A stretch of 64,000 nucleotides of DNA from Solimonas sp040754295 (GCA_040754295.1 JBFMCQ010000005.1:1-64000); one strand, 5' to 3'. Numbered from the stretch's first letter, positions 54,518 to 63,577 are shown. Notes: generated from the sequence alone by a model not told the origin. Translations and numbers: made by a program.

Positions 54518-56785
54518 TCAGCTTCTCTGGATCGCCGCCAGCGTGTCGTCGACCGCGCGGCGCACGTCGTCGAGCTCGCGGCCGCTGTGCATGCCGGCCT
54601 GCAGGCCGGTCGTGCGCAGCAGCCACTCCTCGAGCGCCGACGCGCTCTGGCGCAGGCTGGCGAGGTGGTAGAACGCCGCGGTGCCGCGCAGCGTGTGCGC
54701 GGCGTCGCGCGCGGCGCTGAGATCGCGTGCCGTGAACGCGCGCTCCAGCTCCAGGAACTGCTGCGGCAGTTCCTCGCGCAGCAGCGTCAGCAGCTCGGGA
54801 TCGTTGGTCAGCCGTGCGGCGGCCGGCGTCGTACCGACCGACGCCGGCTCCAGATTGCGCAGCAGCTCGCGCTCGTCGAACGGCTTGATCAGGATCGCAT
54901 CGGCGCCGGCGCGCTGAAACGCCGCGCGCTCCTCCGGCTCCAGATGAGCGCTGACCGCGAGGATGCGGCAGCGCGGCCCGCCTTCTTCGGCGCGGCGGAT
55001 CTCGCGCGCGCAGGCGGCGCCGTCGAGGCCGGGCATGTGCGCATCGAGCAGCACGATCTGCGGGCGCTCGCGCAGCCACAGTTGCAGGGCGCTGAGGCCG
55101 TCACCGGCTTCCAGCGCATCAAGGCCGAGCTGGCGGCATAGCGCGCTCAGATAGCGGCGGTTGACGACGTTGTTGTCGGCGATCAGTGCGCGGCGCCCGG
55201 ACAGCGGCGGCGGCGTGCTCTCGCCGGCAGTCAGACGCAGGATCTCGTCGTGCAGGCGGCGGCGGCCGATCGATTTGGCGTGACACGCGGCCGCACCGGC
55301 GCCGCGAAGATCCTCGTGCACCGGCAGCGCCGCTGACGCGACCAGTGCCAGCAACGGCGGTCGGTGCTCGGCGCAGGCGGCGAGGATCGCGCTGAATGCC
55401 GGCAGACCGCGATCCCCGGGCTTGAGACCGAGGATGACCAGGTCCGGCGTGCCCGCAGTCGCGGCGCCGCGGCGCAGCGCCTCGGCCAGCTCTTCGGCGC
55501 GCGCGAAGCTGGTCACCTGCATGCCCCAGAACTCCAGCCAGTGCACCAGCGCCAGGCGCGCCGTCGCGTGTGCCTCGAACAGCCAGACGCGGCGCTCCGC
55601 CAGCCGCGGGTCGTGACTCGGCGCCGACTCGGCCTCGGCGATCAGCTTGCACGGCAGCAGCACGCTGAACGTGGAGCCCTGGCCGGGGCTGCTGCGCAGC
55701 GCTACCTCGCCGCCCATCAGCTCGCTGAGCTTGCGCACGATCGACAGACCCAGCCCGCTGCCGCCGCGCTGCGCGCGTCCGACCTGCCGGTATGGCTCGA
55801 ACAGACGCGCCTGCTGCTCCTCGGAGATGCCGATGCCGGTATCGGTGACCGAGAAGCGCAGCCAGGTGCGTGCCGCTTCCTCGCGCTCGCGCATGACGCG
55901 CACGACGACTTCGCCGCTCTCGGTGAACTTGATCGCGTTGGACAGCAGATTGGTCAGGATCTGGCGCAGGCGCTGGCTGTCGCCGCGCACCTGGCGCGGC
56001 ACGTCGTGATAGACGATGCGCACCAGCTCCAGGTCTTTTTCGTAGGCCAGCGGCGCGAGCAGCGCGCAGGTGTCCTCGACGGTGTCGATGACGTCCAGCG
56101 TCTCCTCGTTGAGGCGCAGGCGCCCGGCCTCGATACGGCTCCAGTCGAGCAGATCGTTGATCATCGACAGCAGCGAGCGCGCCGATTTCTCCAGCGTTTC
56201 CAGCTGCTGCGCCTGCTCGGCGTTGAGTCCGGAACGGCGCAGCAGGTCGGCGTAGCCGAGGATGCCGGTCAGCGGCGTGCGCAGCTCGTGTGACAGACTC
56301 GACAGCATCTCGCTCTGCGCGCGCGCTTCGTCCTGAGCGTGGCCGGCGGCGGCGCGCAGAGCCTGGTTCTGCGCCAGCAGGCCGTCCCGCTCCTCACGCA
56401 GGCGCCGCGTCTGCTCGGCGACGCGGCCGGCGAACTCGCGCGACAGCGCGCCCAGCTCGTCGCCGATGCGGTTGGCGCTACGCGTGAGCTCGGCGAGCAT
56501 GCCGGACGCCGGCTCCGGCAGCCGCTGCTCGTTGCGGCCGTGCGCGATCGCCCGCAGCGCGAGGGTCGCCGCCCCGAGCTCCAGGCCGACACGGCGCAGC
56601 GTCCACAGCGCCAGCGCCAGCGCACAGCTGCCCAGCGCCGCCGGGCCCCACTTCCAGTGGCTCGGGACGTGGGCGTCGAGCAGCGCCGGCAGCCAGCCGA
56701 GCGCGGCGGCCAGCAGTCCGAGCAGCAGCAGCGTCGTGCCGCCCGGGGGCCAGCGCCTCAAGCCGCCTTCAGCCTTCGCCTGCAT
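54518..56785 (-). CDS. gacS: GacS/BarA-type hybrid sensor histidine kinase
   Basis: The 755-residue protein has two transmembrane segments (about 18-35 and 46-63), a HAMP-like linker, HisKA with H166 (SSLSHELRTPL), HATPase, two receiver-like domains and a C-terminal HPt domain (AHTLRGTAAFY). The first receiver has lost its phospho-acceptor (LVILGLKPGD); the second keeps LLDAHMPGLDG. Only about 10 residues separate the membrane segments, so the usual periplasmic sensor is missing. MQAKAEG was preferred to a TTG that abuts cysM. The neighbourhood (cysM, rlmD) matches Pseudomonas gacS, so control of small RNAs via GacA is likely. Confidence 0.9.
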   Translation of the reverse strand: MQAKAEGGLRRWPPGGTTLLLLGLLAAALGWLPALLDAHVPSHWKWGPAALGSCALALALWTLRRVGLELGAATLALRAIAHGRNEQRLPEPASGMLAELTRSANRIGDELGALSREFAGRVAEQTRRLREERDGLLAQNQALRAAAGHAQDEARAQSEMLSSLSHELRTPLTGILGYADLLRRSGLNAEQAQQLETLEKSARSLLSMINDLLDWSRIEAGRLRLNEETLDVIDTVEDTCALLAPLAYEKDLELVRIVYHDVPRQVRGDSQRLRQILTNLLSNAIKFTESGEVVVRVMREREEAARTWLRFSVTDTGIGISEEQQARLFEPYRQVGRAQRGGSGLGLSIVRKLSELMGGEVALRSSPGQGSTFSVLLPCKLIAEAESAPSHDPRLAERRVWLFEAHATARLALVHWLEFWGMQVTSFARAEELAEALRRGAATAGTPDLVILGLKPGDRGLPAFSAILAACAEHRPPLLALVASAALPVHEDLRGAGAAACHAKSIGRRRLHDEILRLTAGESTPPPLSGRRALIADNNVVNRRYLSALCRQLGLDALEAGDGLSALQLWLRERPQIVLLDAHMPGLDGAACAREIRRAEEGGPRCRILAVSAHLEPEERAAFQRAGADAILIKPFDERELLRNLEPASVGTTPAAARLTNDPELLTLLREELPQQFLELERAFTARDLSAARDAAHTLRGTAAFYHLASLRQSASALEEWLLRTTGLQAGMHSGRELDDVRRAVDDTLAAIQRS

Positions 56786-56832
56786 CCGCCCGTATCCGAT
56801 CCGAGAACCCGAAATTTGGCGATAATTGACCA

Positions 56833-57723
56833 ATGACCTATCCCACGCTCGCCGATTTTATCGGCAACACCCCCCTTGCCCAGCTGCGGCGCCTGCCCGG
56901 TATCGGCCGCAATACGCTGCTGGTGAAGCTCGAGGGCGACAACCCGGCCGGATCGGTCAAGGACCGGCCGGCCTATTCGATGATCCGTCGCGCCGAGGAG
57001 CGCGGCGAAATCAAGCCGGGCGACGTGCTGATCGAGGCGACCAGCGGCAATACCGGCATCGCGCTGGCGATGGCGGCCGCGGTCAAGGGTTACCGGATGG
57101 TCCTGATCATGCCGGAGCATCTTTCGGTGGAGCGGCGCGCGGTGATGAAGGCCTTCGGCGCGGAGGTCGTCCTGGTGACGCAGCAGCAGGGCATGGAGTA
57201 CGCGCGCGATCTCGCGCTGAGCATGCAGGCCGAGGGCAGGGGCAAGGTGCTCGACCAGTTCGCCAATCCGGACAATCCGCGCGCGCACTACGAGGGCACG
57301 GCGCCGGAGATCTGGCGCGCGACTCAGGGGCAGATCACGCATTTCGTCTCCTCGATGGGCACGACCGGCACGATCATGGGCTGCGCGCGCTACTTCAAGG
57401 AGCAGAATCCGGAGGTTCAGATCGTCGGCGTGCAGCCCGACGGCGAGTCGTCGATTCCCGGCATCCGCAAGTGGCCGGAAGCCTACCTGCCGAAGATTTT
57501 CGAGCGCGAGCGTGTCGACCGCATCATCGAAGTCAGCGCGGCCGCCGCCGAGGAGACGATGCGCCAGGCCGGACGCGTCGAAGGCCTGTTCTGCGGGCCG
57601 AGCTCGGGCGGCGCGCTGTGGGCGGCGCTGCAGCTGTGCCGGCAGACCGAGAACGCGACGATCGTGACCGTGATCGCCGATCGCGGCGACCGCTACATCT
57701 CCACCGGCGTGTTCCCGGCCTGA
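56833..57723 (+). CDS. cysM: Cysteine synthase B
   Basis: The 296-residue PLP enzyme makes cysteine from O-acetylserine and sulfide or thiosulfate. The PLP lysine is K43 in AGSVKDRPA; the TSGNTG phosphate loop is present; KDRPAYSM and the GPSSGGALW segment favour CysM over CysK. It is divergent from gacS as in Pseudomonas. Its TGA shares one base with the next ATG. Confidence 0.95.
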   Translation: MTYPTLADFIGNTPLAQLRRLPGIGRNTLLVKLEGDNPAGSVKDRPAYSMIRRAEERGEIKPGDVLIEATSGNTGIALAMAAAVKGYRMVLIMPEHLSVERRAVMKAFGAEVVLVTQQQGMEYARDLALSMQAEGRGKVLDQFANPDNPRAHYEGTAPEIWRATQGQITHFVSSMGTTGTIMGCARYFKEQNPEVQIVGVQPDGESSIPGIRKWPEAYLPKIFERERVDRIIEVSAAAAEETMRQAGRVEGLFCGPSSGGALWAALQLCRQTENATIVTVIADRGDRYISTGVFPA

Positions 57724-58499
57724 TGCGCGAGCCGGTTCTGGTTTTCGACATCGAGACGGTGCCGGATCTCGACGGCGGGCGGCGCGTGCTCGGCCTCGAG
57801 GGCATGAACGACGCCGAAGCGTGGATGGCGATGAAAACGCGGCGCCTGGCCGAGCGCGGCAGCGATTTCATGCCGGCGCATCTGCAGCGCGTCGTCGCGA
57901 TCTCGGTCGCGCTGCGCCAGGGCGACACGTTCAAGCTGTGGTCACTCGGCGACGAGGACGCCGACGAGGCCGAGCTGGTCCAGCGCTTCTACGACGGCGT
58001 CGAGCGGTACCGGCCGGTGCTGGTGTCGTGGAACGGCTGCGGCTTCGACCTGCCGGTGCTGCACTACCGGGCGCTGATCCACGGCTGCGTCGCGCCCAAG
58101 TACTGGGACACCGGCTACGGCGACCGCGAGGCCAAGTGGGACAACTATCTCGGCCGCTACCATTTCCGCCACACCGATCTGATGGACGTGCTCGCGCTCT
58201 ACGGCGGCCGCAACAACGCGCCGCTCAACGAGATCGCGCTGCTGCTCGGCTTCCCGGGCAAGCTCGGCATGGACGGCTCGAAGGTGTTCGACGCGTTCCG
58301 CGAAGGACGGCTGCGCGACATCCGCGCCTACTGCGAGACCGATGTGCTGAACACCTACCTCGTCTACCTGCGCTTCGAGCTGATGCGCGGCCGGCTGAGC
58401 CACGATGCGCACGAGCAGGAGGAAGCGCGCGTGCGTCGCTTCCTCGAAGCCGGAGACGCGCCGCACTGGGCGGAGTTTCTCAACGGCTGGGTGGGCTGA
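57723..58499 (+). CDS. Predicted 3'-5' exonuclease (DnaQ fold, PolB-related)
   Basis: The 258-residue protein has the three exonuclease acidic motifs: VFDIETVPD near the N-terminus, SWNGCGFDLPVLHYR in the middle and DIRAYCETDVLNTYLVYLRF near the C-terminus. This is the layout of the stand-alone family related to the proofreading domain of DNA polymerase II. The exact nucleic-acid substrate is unknown. It sits between cysM and rlmD with one-base overlaps on both sides. Confidence 0.9.
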   Translation: MREPVLVFDIETVPDLDGGRRVLGLEGMNDAEAWMAMKTRRLAERGSDFMPAHLQRVVAISVALRQGDTFKLWSLGDEDADEAELVQRFYDGVERYRPVLVSWNGCGFDLPVLHYRALIHGCVAPKYWDTGYGDREAKWDNYLGRYHFRHTDLMDVLALYGGRNNAPLNEIALLLGFPGKLGMDGSKVFDAFREGRLRDIRAYCETDVLNTYLVYLRFELMRGRLSHDAHEQEEARVRRFLEAGDAPHWAEFLNGWVG

Positions 58500-59857
58500 T
58501 GCGCAGGCGCAAGCCGCCGCCGCCCGGCGAGCACGCGGCGGAGATCCTCGATTTCGATCACGAAGGCCGCGGTGTCGCGCGCATCAACGGCAAGGCGACG
58601 TTCATCGCCGACGCACTGCCCGGCGAGCGCGTGCGCTTCAGGTATCTGCGCACCGGCAAGGATGCCGACGAAGGGCAGTGCGTCGCCGTGGACGCCGCGA
58701 GCCCGCATCGCGTCGAGCCGCAGTGTGCGCATTTCGGCGTCTGCGGCGGCTGCTCGATGCAGCATCTCGCGCCCGCACAGCAGATCCGGTTCAAGCAGAA
58801 GCAGCTGCTCGACCAACTCGCGCGCATCGGCAAGCTGGCGCCGGACGAGATCGCGCCGCCGATCACCGGCGAGGTCTGGGGCTATCGGCGGCGCGCGCGC
58901 CTGGGCGCGAAGCTGGTGCCGAAGAAGGGCGGTGTGCTGGTCGGCTTTCGCGAGCGTGAGTCGAGCTTTCTGGCCGCGCTCGAGAGCTGCGCGGTGTTGG
59001 ATCCGCGCGTCGGCACGAAGTTGCGCGCGCTCGGCGAGCTGATCGCGGGGCTGTCGATCCGCAACCGGGTGCCGCAGATCGAGGTCGCGTGCGCGGACAC
59101 GGTCGCGCTGGTCTTGCGCGTGCTCGATGCGCCGAGCGAAGCCGACCGCGCGCGCCTCGCTGCGTTCGGCGCACGCGAGGGCTTCGACATCTACCTGCAG
59201 AGCGGCGGGCCGGACAGCATCCGCCCGCTCGGTGACGACGTAGCGCCGCTCGAATATTCGCCGGATGGCTCCGGCCTGCGTCTGCGCTTCGAGCCGGCCG
59301 ATTTCATCCAGGTCAACGGCGCGATCAGCCAGCGCGTGGTCAACCAGGCGCTCGACTGGCTCGAGCTCGCGCCCGGCGAGCGGGTGCTCGAGCTGTTCTG
59401 CGGACTCGGCAATTTCTCGCTGCCGCTGGCGCGGCGCGGTGCGCGCGTGCTCGCCGCCGAGGGCGAGGATGGACTGGTACGGCGCGCGCGCGAGAACGCC
59501 GCGCGCAACGGGCTCGAGGTGCAGTTCGTCCAGGCCGATCTGTTCGACACGTCCGCGGATGCCGCCTGGCTGCAGCCGCCGTTCGACAAACTGCTGCTCG
59601 ATCCGCCGCGCGCCGGCGCGCGTGAGATCCTGCCGATCGTCGCCGCGCGCGCGCCGCAGCGCATCGTCTACGTCTCCTGTCATCCGGGAACGCTCGCGCG
59701 CGATGCCGGCGTGCTCGTGCACGAGCACGGCTATCGCCTGCGACGCGCCGGCGTGATGGACATGTTTCCGCAGACCAGCCATGTCGAGAGCATGGCGCTG
59801 TTCGTGCGGCAGACGGGAGACGGGCGAGGGGGGACGGGAGACGCGGATGCCGCTTGA
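58499..59857 (+). CDS. rlmD: 23S rRNA (uracil-1939-C5)-methyltransferase
   Basis: The 452-residue protein has an N-terminal TRAM domain (EILDFDHEGRGVARINGKATFIADALPGE), a 4Fe-4S cluster motif (CAHFGVCGGCSMQH), the SAM fold (LELFCGLGNFSLPLA) and the catalytic cysteine in YVSCHPGTLARD. The last 15 residues after ALFVR are encoded by a GGGAGAC-type heptamer tract and are not expected in the family. The end overlaps the next gene by 11 nt. Confidence 0.95.
   Translation: MRRRKPPPPGEHAAEILDFDHEGRGVARINGKATFIADALPGERVRFRYLRTGKDADEGQCVAVDAASPHRVEPQCAHFGVCGGCSMQHLAPAQQIRFKQKQLLDQLARIGKLAPDEIAPPITGEVWGYRRRARLGAKLVPKKGGVLVGFRERESSFLAALESCAVLDPRVGTKLRALGELIAGLSIRNRVPQIEVACADTVALVLRVLDAPSEADRARLAAFGAREGFDIYLQSGGPDSIRPLGDDVAPLEYSPDGSGLRLRFEPADFIQVNGAISQRVVNQALDWLELAPGERVLELFCGLGNFSLPLARRGARVLAAEGEDGLVRRARENAARNGLEVQFVQADLFDTSADAAWLQPPFDKLLLDPPRAGAREILPIVAARAPQRIVYVSCHPGTLARDAGVLVHEHGYRLRRAGVMDMFPQTSHVESMALFVRQTGDGRGGTGDADAA
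59811..59845 (+). repeat. Heptamer tandem tract (AGACGGG type) in the end of rlmD
   Basis: Five 7-bp units, AGACGGG, AGACGGG, CGAGGGG, GGACGGG and AGACGCG, occupy 59811-59845. They encode the non-conserved C-terminal tail of RlmD and end one base before the start of the CYTH gene. No inverted arm is seen here. Confidence 0.7.
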
Positions 59858-60362
59858 GATCGAGCGCAAGTTCCTCGTGGTTGCCGACGAGTGGCGGGCG
59901 GCGGTGTCGCGCTCGGTCGAGATGCGCCAGGGTTATCTCTCGCGTGAAGCGGGTCGCGCCTCGGTGCGCGTGCGCCTCGAGGGCGACGTCGCGCGGCTCA
60001 ACATCAAGGCTGCCGTCGTCGGCAGCGCGCGCGCCGAATACGAGTACCGGATCCCGCCGGCGGACTGCCGCGAGCTGCTCGATACGCTGTGCGTCGGCCG
60101 CGTCGAGAAGATCCGCCACTACGTGCCGCACGACGGCCTGACCTGGGAGATCGACGAGTTTCTCGGCGACAACGCCGGGCTCGTCGTCGCCGAGATCGAG
60201 CTCGAGTCGGCGGACCAGGCGTTTACACGACCGCCCTGGCTCGGTCGCGAGCTGACGCAGGACCGGCGCTACTACAATCATCACCTCGCGCTGCACCCTT
60301 ACTGCAGCTGGCCGGAGTTCGAGCGCGCTCACGCTCGAGAGCAGGGCGCCGATGAAAATTGA
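59847..60362 (+). CDS. CYTH-domain triphosphate tunnel metalloenzyme
   Basis: The 171-residue protein starts MPLEIERKFLV, the ExExK motif that binds metal and triphosphate in the eight-stranded tunnel. Alternating basic and acidic strands (VRVRLEGDVARLNIK, WEIDEFLGDNAGLVVAEIELE) complete the pattern. Small bacterial members usually hydrolyse inorganic triphosphate; adenylate cyclase activity is rarer. It overlaps rlmD by 11 nt and the next gene by 11 nt. Confidence 0.9.
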   Translation: MPLEIERKFLVVADEWRAAVSRSVEMRQGYLSREAGRASVRVRLEGDVARLNIKAAVVGSARAEYEYRIPPADCRELLDTLCVGRVEKIRHYVPHDGLTWEIDEFLGDNAGLVVAEIELESADQAFTRPPWLGRELTQDRRYYNHHLALHPYCSWPEFERAHAREQGADEN

Positions 60363-60828
60363 GATCGACCTGAGCCGCCAGCGCCTGCGCCTGTGCGATG
60401 GTGCACGGTGCGTGCGCGAGTACGTCGTCTCGACCGCGGCCAACGGTCCCGGCGAGATTCTCGGCTCCGGCTGCACGCCGCGCGGCCGTCATATCGTGCG
60501 TGCCAGAATCGGCGCCGGCCTGCCGCTGGGTGCGGTGCTGGCGGGGCGGCGCTGGACCGGCGAAGTGTGGACGCCGGAGCTGCACGCGCGCCATCCGGAG
60601 CGCGACTGGATCTTGACGCGTATCCTGTGGCTGTCGGGCTGCGAGCGCGGACGCAACCGGCTGGGCTGCGTGGATACGTTTCGCCGCTACATCTATCTGC
60701 ACGGCACGCCGTACGTGGACGAGCTCGGCGCGCCTCGCTCGAAAGGCTGCATCCGCATGCGCAATGAAGATGTCGTCGAGCTGTTCGATGCTGTCGCCGT
60801 GAGGACCGAAGTTGAGCTCCATGCGTAA
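60352..60828 (+). CDS. YkuD-type L,D-transpeptidase domain protein
   Basis: The 158-residue protein consists of one YkuD domain with the active-site pattern HGTP (H118) and SKGCIRM (C133). Such enzymes form 3-3 crosslinks or attach proteins to peptidoglycan. No signal peptide or membrane anchor is visible, so its location is puzzling unless a non-classical route is used. It lies directly before nagZ, a peptidoglycan-recycling gene, and overlaps it. Confidence 0.9.
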   Translation: MKIEIDLSRQRLRLCDGARCVREYVVSTAANGPGEILGSGCTPRGRHIVRARIGAGLPLGAVLAGRRWTGEVWTPELHARHPERDWILTRILWLSGCERGRNRLGCVDTFRRYIYLHGTPYVDELGAPRSKGCIRMRNEDVVELFDAVAVRTEVELHA

Positions 60829-61798
60829 AGCCGCCGCACCGCTGGGCCCGTTGATGATCGACGTCGGCGGCCTCGAGCTCAGCGCCGAAGACCGCGAGAT
60901 CCTGAGCCACCCGCTGGTCGGCGGCGCGATTCTGTTCACGCGCAATTACCGCGACCACGAGCAGCTGCGCGCGCTGTGCGACGAGATCCTCGCGCTGCGC
61001 TCGCCGCGGCTGCTGCTCGCGGTCGATCACGAAGGCGGGCGCGTGCAGCGCTTCCGCGTCGGCTTCTCGCGGATTCCGTCGATGCGCGCGCTCGGCCGGC
61101 TCTACGTCGAGGATCCGGCCGAGGCGCTCGAGGACGCACGCGAGCAGGGCATGACGATCGGCCGTGAGCTGGCTGCGTTCGGCATCGACCTGTGCTTCGC
61201 GCCGGTGCTCGACGTCGATCACGGCGTCAGCCAGATCATCGGCGACCGCGCGTTCTCAGACCGCTGCGAGGTCATCGCCGAGCTGGCGCGTGAGCTGCGC
61301 GCCGGCCTCAACGCCGCGGGGCTGGCGGCGACCGGCAAGCACTTCCCCGGCCACGGCGCGGTCAAACCGGATTCGCACGTCGAGCTGCCGATCGACCGCC
61401 GGGCGGAGGCCGAGCTGCGCGCGATCGATCTGCTGCCGTTCGAGGCGCTGATCGCCGACGGCCTCGAGTCGATCATGATGGCGCACGTGCGCTACACCGC
61501 GATCGACGCACTGCCGGCGTCGCTGTCGCGCAAGTGGATCCGCGGCATCCTGCGGCGCGAGCTCGGCTTTGCCGGTGCGGTGTTCTGCGACGATTTGTCG
61601 ATGGGCGGTGCGGCCGTGGTCGGCGGGCTCGTCGAGCGCGCACGGCTCGCGCTCGACGCCGGTTGCGACATGCTGCCGGTCTGCAACGATCGGCCGGGGG
61701 TCATTGCGCTGCTCGACGGCCTCAAGGATGTCAAGCCGGGCAGGGCGGCGTCGGCGCGGCTCACGCGCCTGTACCGAAGGGTGACGAGCGAAACATGA
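60821..61798 (+). CDS. nagZ: Beta-N-acetylhexosaminidase (cytoplasmic, GH3)
   Basis: The 325-residue enzyme removes GlcNAc from recycled muropeptides in the cytoplasm. KHFPGHGAVKPDSH is the mobile His/Asp loop, and the nucleophile lies in FCDDLSMGG. The ATG at 60821 was chosen; a TTG three codons earlier is possible. Its stop overlaps the hpt start (ATGA). In Pseudomonas the nagZ product controls ampC induction through its muropeptide signal. Confidence 0.95.
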   Translation: MRKAAAPLGPLMIDVGGLELSAEDREILSHPLVGGAILFTRNYRDHEQLRALCDEILALRSPRLLLAVDHEGGRVQRFRVGFSRIPSMRALGRLYVEDPAEALEDAREQGMTIGRELAAFGIDLCFAPVLDVDHGVSQIIGDRAFSDRCEVIAELARELRAGLNAAGLAATGKHFPGHGAVKPDSHVELPIDRRAEAELRAIDLLPFEALIADGLESIMMAHVRYTAIDALPASLSRKWIRGILRRELGFAGAVFCDDLSMGGAAVVGGLVERARLALDAGCDMLPVCNDRPGVIALLDGLKDVKPGRAASARLTRLYRRVTSET

Positions 61799-62352
61799 GC
61801 GCGACAGCGGAAGAGGCACGCCGCGTGCTGGAGCGGGCCGACTGCCTGCACGACGCCGCTGCCGTGCAGCGCGCCTACGATCGCATGGCGCAGCAGATCG
61901 CCGAGCGCTATGCCGCCCGGCGCCCGCTGATCCTGTGCGTGATGGTCGGCGGCCTGCACGCCACTGCCGAGCTGACGCGCAGGCTCGCGTTTCCGCTAGA
62001 GATCGACTATCTGCATGCAACGCGTTATCGCGGTGCGACCAGCGGCGGCGGCCTGCTGTGGCGGCGTCAGCCGGACACGGCGCGCATCGCCGGCCGCCAC
62101 GTCCTCGTCGTCGACGACATTCTCGACGGTGGTCACACGCTGGTGGCGATCCGCGAGGCGCTCGCAGCGATGGCGCCGGCGTCGCTGCAAGTGGCGGTGC
62201 TGGTGGAGAAGCGGCACGAGCGGCGGGCCGCGGGCGCACACGCCGAGCTCGTCGGCCTGCAGGTCGGCGACCGCTACGTGTTCGGCTGCGGCATGGACTA
62301 CAAGGAATACTGGCGGCAGCTGCCCGCCATCTACGCGGTGAAAGAGGCGTGA
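61795..62352 (+). CDS. hpt: Hypoxanthine-guanine phosphoribosyltransferase
   Basis: The 185-residue purine-salvage enzyme has the PRPP-binding motif VLVVDDILDGGHTL and the C-terminal GCGMDYKEYWRQLP. It would convert hypoxanthine and guanine to IMP and GMP. Placement between nagZ and the thioinosine phosphorylase makes sense, since the latter releases hypoxanthine. Its stop lies within the next start (GTGA). Confidence 0.92.
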   Translation: MSATAEEARRVLERADCLHDAAAVQRAYDRMAQQIAERYAARRPLILCVMVGGLHATAELTRRLAFPLEIDYLHATRYRGATSGGGLLWRRQPDTARIAGRHVLVVDDILDGGHTLVAIREALAAMAPASLQVAVLVEKRHERRAAGAHAELVGLQVGDRYVFGCGMDYKEYWRQLPAIYAVKEA

Positions 62353-63140
62353 AGACGGGAATCGGCGAGCCGCGAACGGGTGTGGAATCGGGAATCGTCG
62401 CCGTCATCGGCGGCACCGGCATGAACCAGTGGCCGGGACTGGAGATCGACGAGTGGTTGAGCGCACAGACGCCTTACGGCACACCGAGTGCAGCGCTGCT
62501 GCGCGGCCGCGTCCACGGCACACGCACGCTGTTTCTCGCGCGCCACGGTGAGGGCCACAAGCTGCCGCCGCACGCGATCAACTACCGCGCCAACGTCTGG
62601 GCGCTGCTCCAGGCCGGTGCATCGGCAGTGATCGCGATCGCCGCCGTCGGCGGCATCGCCGAGTGGCTCGCGCCGGGCGAAGTGGCGATTCCGGACGATG
62701 TCATCGATTACACCTGGGGCCGCGAGCACAGCTATTCGGACGGCCGCGAGGGCTCGACGCTACGGCACGTCGAGATGACGCAGCCTTACGCGGAACGGCT
62801 GCGCACGGCGCTCGGCGAGGGCGCGCGCGCGGCCGGCGTGCGCGTCGCCGGCGCAGGGGTCATGGCGGTGACGCAGGGCCCGCGCCTCGAGACGGCGGCC
62901 GAGATCCGGCGGCTGGCGCGCGACGGTGCCGACATGGTCGGCATGACCGGCCTGCCGGAGGCCGCGCTCGCCGCCGAGCTGGGCCTGGACTACGCCTGCC
63001 TCGCTGTCTGCGTGAACTGGGCCGCGGGCGTCCAGGGCAGCGGCAGCATCCACGCGGAGATCGAGCAGTCGATCGACGCCGGGATGGCGAAGGTGCGCGC
63101 GATTCTCGCGCGGACGCTGCCGGCGCTGAGCCTCGCATGA
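62349..63140 (+). CDS. S-methyl-5'-thioinosine phosphorylase
   Basis: The purine nucleoside phosphorylase family 2 protein has VAVIGGTGMNQWPGL, the phosphate-binding RHGEGHKLPPHAINYRANVWAL and VTQGPRLETAAEI. The Pseudomonas orthologue phosphorolyses methylthioinosine to hypoxanthine, which the adjacent hpt can recycle. The start is uncertain: GTG at 62349 overlaps the hpt stop, but GTG at 62382 gives the family length. The intervening codons are degenerate GGGAATC-type heptamers. Plain MTA phosphorylase is the alternative function. Confidence 0.88.
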   Translation: MKTGIGEPRTGVESGIVAVIGGTGMNQWPGLEIDEWLSAQTPYGTPSAALLRGRVHGTRTLFLARHGEGHKLPPHAINYRANVWALLQAGASAVIAIAAVGGIAEWLAPGEVAIPDDVIDYTWGREHSYSDGREGSTLRHVEMTQPYAERLRTALGEGARAAGVRVAGAGVMAVTQGPRLETAAEIRRLARDGADMVGMTGLPEAALAAELGLDYACLAVCVNWAAGVQGSGSIHAEIEQSIDAGMAKVRAILARTLPALSLA

Positions 63141-63577
63141 ATCAGCGTCGGTGCCTACCTCGGAGCCGCCGACGTCGCGCCGGCGGCCAGCCGCGCTACG
63201 TCGGCGGGCTGCGCGGTGCCGCCGAGCGCAACGCGATGCGCTTCGGCCGGCGCTACGACCAGCCGCCCGATGCCGCCTATCCGGTGGATTTCGACTTCGC
63301 CGTCCAGGCCACCGACAAAAACTACTTCCGGGCCCGCCTCGCTGCCGAGGAAGGACCGCTCGGCACCGAAGACTACGACATCCTCATCGAGGCGATCCCG
63401 GTGGCCGACGGCGGCAGTTTCCTGCACTTCCGCTACGCGTACGCCTACGGCTTTTCGGCGCGCATCGCCACCTCAGCCTATCTATCGACGACGGGGCGCG
63501 ACAAAGTCGGCTTCACACCGCGCGGCGTAGGAGGTGCGCGCGCTCATTGCCTCGCGGCGGCTCGTGCCGGCCGCTAG
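63137..63577 (+). pseudogene. Fragment of a conserved hypothetical protein
   Basis: The 146-codon frame has a basic start of low complexity, then a segment (VDFDFAVQATDKNYFRARLAAEEGPLG, then DYDILIEAIPV and FLHFRYAYAYGFSARIATSAYLSTTGRDKVGFT) that looks like the middle of a larger exported proteobacterial protein of unknown function. The expected signal peptide and C-terminal third are missing, and the end reads as random Ala/Arg. It overlaps the mtnP-like gene by 4 nt. It is probably a gene remnant; a live short protein cannot be excluded. Confidence 0.6.
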
